The notes below the pieces were generated by a model, which had not been told where the DNA came from, did no database searches, and saw only the letters and a program-made list of their open reading frames with translations. Positions 13,295-20,804 of a DNA stretch of 21,503 bases are shown piece by piece (position 1 is the first letter of the stretch; every line of letters begins with the position of its first letter). Source of the stretch: Clostridiaceae bacterium (GTDB lineage Bacteria > Bacillota > Clostridia > Oscillospirales > Acutalibacteraceae). The stretch is from contig CAJGCX010000017.1 of the NCBI GenBank assembly GCA_904501895.1, positions 1 through 21,503 on the forward strand, read 5' to 3'. The position numbers and the translations under genes are program-made.

Positions 13295-13846
13295 ATGTTT
13301 TACACAATGAATATTGCAGGACACGAAAGAAATTTACCAATGTGTCCACTTAACGATGAGCTTATGATTGCTGGCTTTGTCATTTTCGGTGACCCTGAGC
13401 TTACAACAGCCTGTGCAGAGGAGTTATTGAAAAAAGCTCCTGACTATGATTACATAATCACAGCAGAAGCTAAGGGTATTCCTTTGGCTCACGAAATGGC
13501 AAGACTTCAGAATAATCAGAAATATTTTGTTGCACGTAAAAAGCCAAAGCTTTATATGACAGGCGTTTTTGAGTCAACTGTTAATTCAATTACAACTGAG
13601 GGTGAGCAGAAGCTTTACCTTGACACAGCAGATGCCCAGCTTATGAAGGGTAAGAAAATCCTTATTGTTGACGACGTTGTTTCTCTCGGCGAATCACTCA
13701 AAGCAGTTGAAAAGCTTGTTAACGATGCAGGTGGAGTTGTTTGTGGTAAAATGTTCATTTTAGCAGAAGGAAACGCTGCAAACCGTGACGACATTATCTA
13801 TCTCGAAAGATTACCATTGTTTGATAAAAACGGTAAGGAAATATAA
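13295..13846 (+). CDS. Type-I phosphoribosyltransferase (adenine/xanthine PRTase-like)
   Basis: The protein has 183 residues. The PRPP-binding signature KILIVDDVVSLGES (121-134), four hydrophobics followed by DD and a small-residue loop, is diagnostic of type-I PRTases. The upstream pyrophosphate loop AEAKGIPLAHEMAR (57-70) and the aromatic Y77F78 and lysine-rich ARKKPK stretch match the Apt/Xpt branch. These enzymes transfer ribose-5-phosphate from PRPP to a purine base, giving the mononucleotide. Base specificity cannot be read from the sequence, so no symbol is given. AAGGAG lies eight bases before the ATG. No purine riboswitch is visible upstream, where a terminator occupies most of the gap. 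The LURP-one-like gene follows 33 bases later, probably in the same transcript. Confidence 0.85.
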   Translation: MFYTMNIAGHERNLPMCPLNDELMIAGFVIFGDPELTTACAEELLKKAPDYDYIITAEAKGIPLAHEMARLQNNQKYFVARKKPKLYMTGVFESTVNSITTEGEQKLYLDTADAQLMKGKKILIVDDVVSLGESLKAVEKLVNDAGGVVCGKMFILAEGNAANRDDIIYLERLPLFDKNGKEI

Positions 13847-13879
13847 CATACAAATTCACACAATGTTAAGGTGACAACC

Positions 13880-14383
13880 ATGAAGCTATACATAAAGCAA
13901 AAGGTCTTTTCGTGGAAGGATAAATTCACGATTTATGATGAAAACGGAAATGAAGCATATTTTGTAGAGGGTGAACTCTTTACAATCGGTAAAAAGCTCA
14001 ACCTTTTTGATAGGGACAACAACCAACTGGCTCATATTCACCAAAAGGTATTATCCTTCTTGCCACGATTTTTCATAGAAATGAACGGCAAGGATATTGC
14101 CGAGGTTGTAAAGCATTTCACACTTTTTAAGCAGAAATTCAGCGTTACAGGATATGACTGGCAGGTTGACGGTGATTTTCTTGCTCACGAATATGAAATT
14201 TATCGCAACGAATACACTATTGCCACAATCTCAAAGGAATGGTTCACATTCGGTGATGCATATTCAATAGATATTACAGACGATGTTGACCCCGTTGGTG
14301 TAATCTGTGTTGTACTGATTATTGATGCCATACTTGCACAGACAAATAATAACAGAGGTGCATCAATAGCAATAAATACATAA
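13880..14383 (+). CDS. LURP-one-related / YxjI-like (DUF567) protein
   Basis: The ATG at 13880 is preferred because AAGGTGAC sits just before it; the in-frame GTG at 13871 belongs to that site. The 167-residue product begins KLYIKQKVFSWKDKFTIYD and continues with a regular series of beta strands (YFVEGELFTIGKKLNLFD, LAHIHQKVLSFLPRFFIEM). It includes the D-W-x-V-D-G-D strand and a C-terminal hydrophobic helix (about 136-154, VGVICVVLIIDAILA). This is the LURP-one/tubby-like fold, possibly membrane- or lipid-associated. The family has no established bacterial function. It is probably cotranscribed with the phosphoribosyltransferase gene and ends at a terminator (14398-14440). Confidence 0.85.
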   Translation: MKLYIKQKVFSWKDKFTIYDENGNEAYFVEGELFTIGKKLNLFDRDNNQLAHIHQKVLSFLPRFFIEMNGKDIAEVVKHFTLFKQKFSVTGYDWQVDGDFLAHEYEIYRNEYTIATISKEWFTFGDAYSIDITDDVDPVGVICVVLIIDAILAQTNNNRGASIAINT

Positions 14384-14397
14384 CAGAACAATAAATA

Positions 14398-14440
14398 AAG
14401 TCATTCTGAGTATTTACCCGGAATGACTTATTTTTTATTT
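14398..14440. terminator. Intrinsic terminator between the LURP-one-like gene and clpC
   Basis: AAGTCATTC (14398-14406) pairs with GAATGACTT (14421-14429). ATTTTTTATTTT follows on the plus strand, making it strong for the plus-strand unit. The minus-strand side is only moderately T-rich, so termination of the clpC operon here is likely but less certain. Confidence 0.8.
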
Positions 14441-16867
14441 TATTTCGCTTATTATAAGTTCTTCATTTTCCATTGAGCAGGCGTATCCCTTACCCTTTTC
14501 AATGGATTTGTCGAGAATTTTTTCGGAAAGAACATCTTCAATATTTGTCTGAATTGCTCGTTTCAAAGGTCTTGCACCATAGATTTTGTCAAAGCCCTTT
14601 TTTGATACAAAATCGATAACTGACTCGTCAAATGTCATAGTGATTTCAATGTCACTCATTCTTTTTTCAAGATTCTTCAAAAGTCGTTTTGCAATTTCAC
14701 GGATATCATTTTCTGACAGACGAGTAAAAACGATTGTGTCGTCAATTCTGTTTAAAAATTCAGGACGGAAGGTGTTTTTAAGCTCATTCATAACAGCCTC
14801 TTTGATTTTTTCGTCAGAGTGGCTGTTTTCATTTGTGGTGAAGCCAAATGTGGTCTTTTCCTCATTGATAAGTCTTGCACCCACATTTGAGGTCATAATG
14901 ATTACACAGTTTTTAAAGTCCACTCTCCTGCCCTGTGAGTCAGTTAAAATACCGTCGTCAAGGATTTGCAGAAGCGCATTGAAAACATCAGGATGAGCCT
15001 TTTCAATTTCGTCAAAAAGGATTACTGAATATGGCTTTCTGCGAACCTTTTCAGTAAGCTGACCACCCTCATCAAAGCCCACATATCCCGGTGGTGAGCC
15101 AATAAGCTTTGAAACAGTATGCTTTTCCATAAACTCCGACATATCGAGTCGAATCATTGAGTTTTCATCACCAAACATTGCTTCACTGAGTGCTTTTGTA
15201 AGCTCGGTTTTACCCACACCTGTAGGACCACAGAAAAGGAATGTGCCCATTGGTCGTTTTGGGTCCTTAAGCCCTGCACGACCACGACGAATTGCACGGC
15301 TGACGGCTGAAACAGCCTTTTCCTGACCTACAATTCTCTTGTGAATTTCCGATTCCATATTAAGAAGCTTTTCACTTTCTTCTTCGGTCATTCTGCTTAT
15401 TGGGACTCCTGTCCACCCTGACACAATTTCTGCGATTTCGGTTTCTGTGACAGACAAATTCTTTTCACCTGACGATGACTGCCACTTTGCTTTTTGAGTG
15501 TTCAATTCCTGCTGAAGTGACTTTTCTTCATCACGAAGAAGTGCTGCACGTTCAAAATCCTGCTGATTTACAGCCATTTCCTTTTCACCACAGATTGAGG
15601 AAAGTCTGTTTTCCATTTCCTTGATTTCCTCAGGTGGAGTAAGAGATTCTAATCTGACCTTTGAGCAAGCCTCGTCAATAAGGTCAATTGCCTTGTCAGG
15701 TAAGAATCTGTCACCGATATATCTGTGTGAAAGCATTACTGCTGATTTTACAGCCTCATCGGTGATTTTCACCTTATGATGAGCCTCATATTTATCACGA
15801 ATACCCTTGAGAATTTCAATAGCCTCGTCAGTTGAAGGCTCACCTACTGTAACAGGCTGAAATCTTCTTTCAAGTGCTGCATCTTTTTCAATATTTTTGC
15901 GGTATTCGTCGATTGTTGTTGCACCGATTAACTGCAATTCACCACGTGCAAGTGACGGTTTAAGAATATTTGCAGCATCAACTGCGCCCTCAGCACTACC
16001 TGTGCCGATAAGCGTGTGCACCTCGTCAATAAAGAGAATAATATCCTTTGAGTCCTTGACCTCATCGATAATTCCCTTAATTCTTTCTTCAAAATCGCCA
16101 CGGTATTTTGTACCTGCAACCATTCCTGTCAAATCAAGTGACAAGATTTTTTTATCCTTTAAAAGTTCAGGCACAGTACCCTTTGCAATTTTCAATGCAA
16201 GGCCTTCTGCTATTGCAGTTTTACCAACACCTGGCTCACCGATAAGACATGGATTATTTTTGCTTCGTCTTGATAAAATCTGAATTACCCTTTGAATTTC
16301 ATTTTCACGACCGATTACAGGGTCGATTTTATTTTCCCTTGCAAGGCTTGTTAAATCTCGTGAGAATTTTTCAAGATTTGAATTATTCTTTTTGCCCTGC
16401 TGATTAAAAGATTTTTGCTGATTATTTTTATTGCCTGTAACACTTGCCACATCACGAAGAAGGCTTTGAGGACTTACACCTGCGCTGTTAAGAAGCTGAC
16501 AAGCGTAACCGTTTCCTTCACGACAAAGGGAAATAAGCAAATGCTCTGTCCCTGCAAGAGTCTGTCCCATAGAATTTGAAAGCAAAAGCGCATTTTCGAT
16601 TATGTGCTTACTTCTCGGAGTAAAATCTGTGGGATTTAATTCCGTAGGAAGTCCCGTACCGATTGTACGACAGACAATATCATAAATTTTATTGTATGTT
16701 ATATTCTTTGAAACAAGGAGTTTTCCTGCAACTGAGTCCGCAACCTGCAGAATACCTAAAAGAATATGTTCACTGCCGATATATGTGTGACCTGAATCCT
16801 CTGCAACCTCTAAAGCGTTGTTAAGCGCCATATTAGCCTTTTCACCAAAGCCTGTAAAATTGTACAT
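14435..16867 (-). CDS. clpC: ATP-dependent Clp protease ATP-binding subunit ClpC
   Basis: The ATG at 16867 is chosen because GAGGTGA lies six bases before it; an in-frame ATG at 16885 is upstream of that site. The product is 810 residues, normal for ClpC. It has a double Clp-N repeat (about 1-145), where McsB and adaptors bind. AAA+ D1 follows, with Walker A GEPGVGKT (210-217) and Walker B IILFIDE (276-282). The middle coiled coil carries a UVR motif (about 426-455), and D2 has Walker A GPTGVGKT (547-554) and VILFDE (615-620). A TFGF loop before FRPEFLNRID probably contacts ClpP. ClpC is a cytosolic unfoldase that feeds ClpP, including arginine-phosphorylated substrates made by McsB. It is the last gene of the CtsR operon. 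Confidence 0.97.
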   Translation of the reverse strand: MYNFTGFGEKANMALNNALEVAEDSGHTYIGSEHILLGILQVADSVAGKLLVSKNITYNKIYDIVCRTIGTGLPTELNPTDFTPRSKHIIENALLLSNSMGQTLAGTEHLLISLCREGNGYACQLLNSAGVSPQSLLRDVASVTGNKNNQQKSFNQQGKKNNSNLEKFSRDLTSLARENKIDPVIGRENEIQRVIQILSRRSKNNPCLIGEPGVGKTAIAEGLALKIAKGTVPELLKDKKILSLDLTGMVAGTKYRGDFEERIKGIIDEVKDSKDIILFIDEVHTLIGTGSAEGAVDAANILKPSLARGELQLIGATTIDEYRKNIEKDAALERRFQPVTVGEPSTDEAIEILKGIRDKYEAHHKVKITDEAVKSAVMLSHRYIGDRFLPDKAIDLIDEACSKVRLESLTPPEEIKEMENRLSSICGEKEMAVNQQDFERAALLRDEEKSLQQELNTQKAKWQSSSGEKNLSVTETEIAEIVSGWTGVPISRMTEEESEKLLNMESEIHKRIVGQEKAVSAVSRAIRRGRAGLKDPKRPMGTFLFCGPTGVGKTELTKALSEAMFGDENSMIRLDMSEFMEKHTVSKLIGSPPGYVGFDEGGQLTEKVRRKPYSVILFDEIEKAHPDVFNALLQILDDGILTDSQGRRVDFKNCVIIMTSNVGARLINEEKTTFGFTTNENSHSDEKIKEAVMNELKNTFRPEFLNRIDDTIVFTRLSENDIREIAKRLLKNLEKRMSDIEITMTFDESVIDFVSKKGFDKIYGARPLKRAIQTNIEDVLSEKILDKSIEKGKGYACSMENEELIISEIK

Positions 16868-16885
16868 CAAAATCACCTCATACAA

Positions 16886-16906
16886 TTACGAATTACGCAT
16901 TACGTA
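16886..16906. repeat. Heptanucleotide tandem repeat (TTACGNA x3) between mcsB and clpC
   Basis: TTACGAA, TTACGCA and TTACGTA run head to tail at 16886-16892, 16893-16899 and 16900-16906. The third unit supplies the TAA stop of mcsB (minus strand). Confidence 0.7.
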
Positions 16907-17913
16907 TTCAATCTATTTCTCACTTCACTTGCTCTCACCATATCTCTTTCCTGAGTTGGAAGCTTTTGTCCTGCTCGTGAATTAATGCTTGCAGGCTGCA
17001 TTGAAATTATAAGCTCGTTTACAGTTTCAATAGGTACATTAATTTTTCCTGAAACTGAGCCAAGACGAACAAGTGAAAGATTTTCCATAAGCTCCTTTGT
17101 TGAAAGAAGTCTTGCCCATTTAAGTGTACCGTATGCACGGAAAATTGCATCATCAGTATCAATTGACTTTAAAAGCTCTTCACGTGCTGTTCTTTCACTT
17201 GCACAAAGCTGTAATGTAATGGCCTTTAAATTCTTGATAGCAAATTCCTCAGAAATACCAAGAGTAATCTGATTTGAAAGCTGATACATATCACCTACTG
17301 CCTTTGTACCCTCACCGAATGCACCACGGAAGGTAAGACCAAGCTTTGAAATTGTGTTAATAAGCTTGTGAATCTGACCGTTCATTGTAAGTGCAGGAAG
17401 ATGAAGCATTACAGATGCTCTCATACCTGTACCTAAATTTGTAGGACATTGTGTGAGATAACCGATTCTTTCATCAAAAGCATAATTCAGACGATTGCCG
17501 ATTATATCGTCAATTTCATCTGCAACCTGATACGCTTCATCAAGTGCAAAGCCTGATTTCATAACCTGTAATCTTATATGGTCCTCTTCGTTGAGCATTA
17601 CGCAGATATCCTCGTCCTTTGAAATCATAAATGCACGACCATTGTCGTCAGAAGCAAATTCAGGACTTATAATATGTCTTTCAGCCATTGAAGCAGCCTC
17701 AAAACGAGCAAGAGTTTTCATCTCTACAAATCGCAAATCATATTTGTTATCCTTTTCCATTGCATCCTTAATAATATTATTAAGCTCGATTCTGTTTTTA
17801 GTATTCAATTTGTTCGGAAACGGATATTCACTGATATTTCTTGCAAGTCTGATTCGTGTACTTACAACAATATCGCTTTGCTCACCAACGCCTAAATACC
17901 ATCTGTTACTCAT
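16900..17913 (-). CDS. mcsB: Protein arginine kinase McsB
   Basis: The ATG at 17913 follows AGGTGG by five to six bases and overlaps the last eight bases of mcsA (ATGAGTAA), so translation is probably coupled. The 337-residue protein has the phosphagen-kinase fold. VSTRIRLARN (17-26) is the nucleotide-binding arginine cluster, and CPTNLGTGMRASVMLHLPAL is the core catalytic segment with the conserved cysteine. RDMVRA near the C-terminus is the RDxxRA phospho-arginine-binding motif that controls McsB activity in Bacillus and Geobacillus. McsB phosphorylates arginines on misfolded proteins and on CtsR, marking them for ClpCP. It is activated by McsA. Confidence 0.97.
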   Translation of the reverse strand: MSNRWYLGVGEQSDIVVSTRIRLARNISEYPFPNKLNTKNRIELNNIIKDAMEKDNKYDLRFVEMKTLARFEAASMAERHIISPEFASDDNGRAFMISKDEDICVMLNEEDHIRLQVMKSGFALDEAYQVADEIDDIIGNRLNYAFDERIGYLTQCPTNLGTGMRASVMLHLPALTMNGQIHKLINTISKLGLTFRGAFGEGTKAVGDMYQLSNQITLGISEEFAIKNLKAITLQLCASERTAREELLKSIDTDDAIFRAYGTLKWARLLSTKELMENLSLVRLGSVSGKINVPIETVNELIISMQPASINSRAGQKLPTQERDMVRASEVRNRLNT

Positions 17914-18415
17914 TTTTGCCACCTGCTTTCATTTCATTAATTCTGTCACGAAGCTCTGCTGCCTTTTCAAAATTCTGCTCATTTATGGCATTTTGAAGTT
18001 CATTTTCAAGAGCCTCAAGCTCGTTTACAACTGTATTCACTTCTGTTTTTATAATTGTAGGATTTTTACCCTCGTGTCTTGTTTTTCCGTGAATTCGTTG
18101 TAACGATGGCAAAAGCTTATCGTAAAATGTTGTGTAGCAATCAGCACAACCTAGCTTTCCGTTATTCACAATATCCTGAAATGTGTTGCCACATTTTTCA
18201 CAACGGATTGTACGGGAGCTGAGTGTTGCTGTCTGTGGCTCACCGAAAAATGAACCAAGCAAATCTGTAAAGGTGTTACCAAAGCCACCGAAAACATCGT
18301 TATAGCCAAGTGCCTTTGCACAATCGGAGCAGAGATGAGCCTCTGCACTTTCACCGTTTATAATTCTTTTCACATGAGTTGTAGCCTCATATTTTCCACA
18401 ATTCTGACAAAGCAT
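17906..18415 (-). CDS. mcsA: McsA, zinc-finger/UVR activator of McsB
   Basis: The 169-residue protein opens with a CxxC zinc finger (MLCQNCG), whose second pair is CSDC about 25 residues later. A second pair of CxxC motifs follows (CEKCG and CADC, about 75-97). The C-terminal UVR motif (about 133-165, EQNFEKAAELRDRINEMK) mediates contact with ClpC or McsB. Four CxxC motifs in all fit McsA, which activates the arginine kinase McsB and can also stimulate ClpC. GGGAGGA precedes the ATG. The gene starts 12 bases behind ctsR and overlaps mcsB. Confidence 0.96.
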   Translation of the reverse strand: MLCQNCGKYEATTHVKRIINGESAEAHLCSDCAKALGYNDVFGGFGNTFTDLLGSFFGEPQTATLSSRTIRCEKCGNTFQDIVNNGKLGCADCYTTFYDKLLPSLQRIHGKTRHEGKNPTIIKTEVNTVVNELEALENELQNAINEQNFEKAAELRDRINEMKAGGKNE

Positions 18416-18427
18416 ATTTTTTCCTCC

Positions 18428-18874
18428 CTATATAATATTTAAAATCATTTGTTTAAAAATTGATGCACGGATAATGTCACCATATTCACGAGGAATATCA
18501 CGATATGCATTTCCCGTTAAGGCTGACAAAAATATTTTCACCGTTTTTTCATCAATAATATCTCTGTCATAAAGATTTTTAAGATGTGCACGGCAGATGT
18601 TTTCCGAAAGTGCCTGACCAATCGAGTTAATCAGGTGCATTTTAAGAGAATTTCTGTCATATGTTGCCCTTGTAATCTTTATATATCCGCCACCACCACG
18701 ACGACTTTCCACAATGTAGCCGTGCTCCGGTGTGAATCGTGATGAAATAACATAATTTATCTGACTTGGTACACAACCGATTTTTTGCGCCAGTTCATTA
18801 CGCTGAATTTCTGTGTAGCCATCATCCTCCAGCATTTCCTGAATCATAGATGCGATTATGTTGCTGATATTCAT
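18428..18874 (-). CDS. ctsR: Transcriptional repressor CtsR
   Basis: The ATG at 18874 follows AAGGAGT by seven bases. In-frame codons upstream (to 18970) lie in the promoter and operator, so the long reading is wrong. The 148-residue protein has the winged-helix DNA-binding domain (about 1-72) with the beta-wing motif VESRRGGGGYIKI, where the glycine-rich tip and arginine read the operator and act as the heat sensor. The C-terminal half (about 78-148) is the dimerisation four-helix region. It represses class III heat-shock genes (clp and its own operon) by binding tandem GGTCAAA heptads. Two perfect boxes surround its promoter. It is the first gene of ctsR-mcsA-mcsB-clpC. Confidence 0.97.
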   Translation of the reverse strand: MNISNIIASMIQEMLEDDGYTEIQRNELAQKIGCVPSQINYVISSRFTPEHGYIVESRRGGGGYIKITRATYDRNSLKMHLINSIGQALSENICRAHLKNLYDRDIIDEKTVKIFLSALTGNAYRDIPREYGDIIRASIFKQMILNII

Positions 18875-18897
18875 ATTCCCACTCCTTCGTTTTTGAT

Positions 18898-18914
18898 TTT
18901 GACTTTCTTTGACC
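18898..18914 (-). promoter_or_regulatory. CtsR operator 2 (downstream of the -10)
   Basis: On the minus strand GGTCAAA-GAA-AGTCAAA matches the CtsR consensus A/GGTCAAA-NAN-A/GGTCAAA exactly. It lies between the -10 box and the ctsR ribosome binding site, so a bound repressor would block elongation or promoter clearance. Confidence 0.9.
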
Positions 18915-18926
18915 TTTCTGATTATC

Positions 18927-18954
18927 ATTATAGCAAAAAAATTGACCTTGTCAA
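18927..18954 (-). promoter_or_regulatory. Sigma-A promoter of the ctsR-mcsA-mcsB-clpC operon
   Basis: On the minus strand perfect TTGACA (18954-18949) and TATAAT (18932-18927) are separated by 16 bp. The -35 box sits in a perfect palindrome, TTGACCTTG-T-CAAGGTCAA (18942-18960), that contains further CtsR half-sites. Such a strong promoter fits an operon held off by a repressor. Confidence 0.92.
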
Positions 18955-18971
18955 GGTCAAACAAGGTCAAA
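18955..18971 (+). promoter_or_regulatory. CtsR operator 1 (abutting the -35)
   Basis: GGTCAAA (18955-18961), CAA, GGTCAAA (18965-18971) is a perfect CtsR box, here read on the plus strand. It abuts the -35 element, so repressor binding should exclude RNA polymerase. Confidence 0.92.
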
Positions 18972-19024
18972 TTTGAATTATTTACATTTTGTTAATATTT
19001 ATAATTGCAACGCAGTTCCTTCAT

Positions 19025-19052
19025 TTTGCACTTTGCGCTTTGCATTTTGCAC
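19025..19052. repeat. Heptanucleotide tandem repeat (TTTGCNN x4) at the end of the GH35 gene
   Basis: TTTGCAC, TTTGCGC, TTTGCAT and TTTGCAC are contiguous. The array stops exactly at the stop codon (19053-19055) of the minus-strand beta-galactosidase gene. No terminator hairpin was seen for that gene. The rest of the gap up to the CtsR operators is AT-rich without recognisable signals. Confidence 0.75.
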
Positions 19053-20789
19053 TTATCCCAATATCGGTTTATCAACAAATTCAACCACAGGGTCGCCGTG
19101 AAGACCGTCAGACTCAAACACGATAATCTCATTTTCACCGTCTTTTAATACAGATGCAGGGACATAAAGTGTCTGCTGAGGGCCTATTTCCCAATATCTA
19201 CCGAGATTGAATCCATTGATTGTAACAAATCCCTTTGTAAAATCAGGGAGTTTAATAAATGTATCCTTTGGATTTTCGATATTAAAGTAGCCACGATAAA
19301 ATGCTGATTTTTCACTAAAATCCTTGCCTTCAAACGGAACATTACCGAGGTTATCCATAGGCATTGTGTAAACGTCCCAGCTGAAATGCACACGATTATC
19401 AAAAAGACAACGACCTGCGATACCCTTTTTACGCATCATTTTTGCACCGAAGTTGCAACGACCCATATTTTCACAAAGAACAGTAAGCTTATCACCCTTT
19501 TTACCGCTGAACTTTGTTTCAAGTCGGTCATTGATATAAAGAATATCAATAAGCTCGTCATTTATATAAATCTGTGCTCTGTCACCAAGGCTTTCAAATG
19601 AAAGACGAGTGTCCTCATAATCTCTGTTAAGAGTTGTCACATAAGCGATATATCCGTAACCGTTTCCGTATTTTTCCATACACTTTGGCACATCAGAATG
19701 AACAGGTGTTGCAAGGTGTGGAAGTGCTGTAAAGAATCCTGTTTTTTCTGTAAGAGTCACCTTACCATAAGCCTTTTTCTCTCTGTCGGCAGGAATAGGA
19801 GGAAGCTCAGTACCAATATGCTTTTTAATTACCTCACGTACTGCCATATATTTAGGTGTGACGTCACCACATTCTGTAAGCATAGCGTCATAGTCATAGC
19901 TTGTAACGTCAGGCTTGAACACCTCGTAGTGATTTGCACCTGATGTAAAGCCGAAATTAGTGCCACCGATGAACATATACATATTAAGGTGGCCACGTGT
20001 AAGCATATCATCAACAACCTTTGCGTAGTCCTCTGCAGAAGTTGTGTGGTGATACTCATCACCCCAGGCATCAAACCAACCATTCCACATTTCCATACAC
20101 ATTTTTGGCATTTCAGGAAATAATTCGTCGTGAGCCTTGAAATTTTCTTCAACACGGCTACCGAAATTAAGTGTTGAAAGGCAACCGTCAATTGTACCGT
20201 CCTGTAAGTCAGACATAGAAGTACCGTCAGATGTGAAAAGTGGAACATCAATGCCTCTGTCCTCAAAGCCTTTTTTTAGATAATTGAGGTATTCCTTGTC
20301 ATCGCCATAATAGCCGTACTCATTTTCACACTGCACCATAATGATATTGCCACCGTTAGTTGTGAGATATGGCTTGATTTCATCACAAAGACGGTCAAGA
20401 TACATGTCAAAACGCTCTATGTATTTAGGGTTCATACAACGGATTTCCATATCCTCATCAGCCTGAATCCACCAAGGAAGTCCACCGAATTCCCATTCAG
20501 AGCAAATGTACGGACCCGGTCTTACAATAACCATAAGGTCTTCAGCCTGAGCCATTTCGATAAATTTAGCAATATCAAGAATTCCTGAAAAATCGAACTG
20601 TCCGGGAATTTTCTCGTGCATATTCCAAGCACAGTATGTTTCCACACAGTTACAACCCATAGCCTTTAATTTTTTAAAAATATCTGACCATGTGTCAGGC
20701 ATATTTCTGAAATAATGAACAGCACCTGAAATAAGCTTAATAGGTTGTCCGTCCTTTACAAACTGGTCTTTAATAATTTCAAATTTCAT
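19053..20789 (-). CDS. Glycoside hydrolase family 35 beta-galactosidase
   Basis: The 578-residue protein has a GH35 TIM barrel from the N-terminus. SGAVHYFR (21-28), the C-N-x-V-E-T-Y-x-x-W-N pattern (46-56) and RPGPYICSEWEFGGLPWW (90-107) are family signatures. MVQCENEYG places the acid/base at Glu157, and CMEMWNGWFDAWG places the nucleophile at Glu233. The last ~200 residues form the beta-sandwich domains typical of compact GH35 enzymes. There is no signal peptide, so it is probably cytosolic and would hydrolyse terminal beta-galactosides imported as small oligosaccharides. No sugar transporter or regulator is adjacent. TAGGTG lies before the ATG, 15 bases behind hflX, which suggests cotranscription with that GTPase gene. 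Confidence 0.95.
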   Translation of the reverse strand: MKFEIIKDQFVKDGQPIKLISGAVHYFRNMPDTWSDIFKKLKAMGCNCVETYCAWNMHEKIPGQFDFSGILDIAKFIEMAQAEDLMVIVRPGPYICSEWEFGGLPWWIQADEDMEIRCMNPKYIERFDMYLDRLCDEIKPYLTTNGGNIIMVQCENEYGYYGDDKEYLNYLKKGFEDRGIDVPLFTSDGTSMSDLQDGTIDGCLSTLNFGSRVEENFKAHDELFPEMPKMCMEMWNGWFDAWGDEYHHTTSAEDYAKVVDDMLTRGHLNMYMFIGGTNFGFTSGANHYEVFKPDVTSYDYDAMLTECGDVTPKYMAVREVIKKHIGTELPPIPADREKKAYGKVTLTEKTGFFTALPHLATPVHSDVPKCMEKYGNGYGYIAYVTTLNRDYEDTRLSFESLGDRAQIYINDELIDILYINDRLETKFSGKKGDKLTVLCENMGRCNFGAKMMRKKGIAGRCLFDNRVHFSWDVYTMPMDNLGNVPFEGKDFSEKSAFYRGYFNIENPKDTFIKLPDFTKGFVTINGFNLGRYWEIGPQQTLYVPASVLKDGENEIIVFESDGLHGDPVVEFVDKPILG

Positions 20790-20804
20790 AATTTAACACC
20801 TACA

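Noticed and set aside
14586..14996. Plus-strand 136-codon frame opposite clpC
   Set aside because: It is antisense to a well-conserved AAA+ domain, has no ribosome binding site and no recognisable protein features. It is a shadow of the clpC reading frame.
18875..18970. Extended N-terminus of CtsR
   Set aside because: This stretch holds the promoter, both CtsR boxes and the ribosome binding site. Family alignment starts at the ATG at 18874.
19829..20266. Minus-strand 145-codon frame inside the GH35 gene
   Set aside because: It is out of frame with a complete GH35 catalytic domain and its residues look like a frame-shifted translation. There is no sign of a real overlapping gene.
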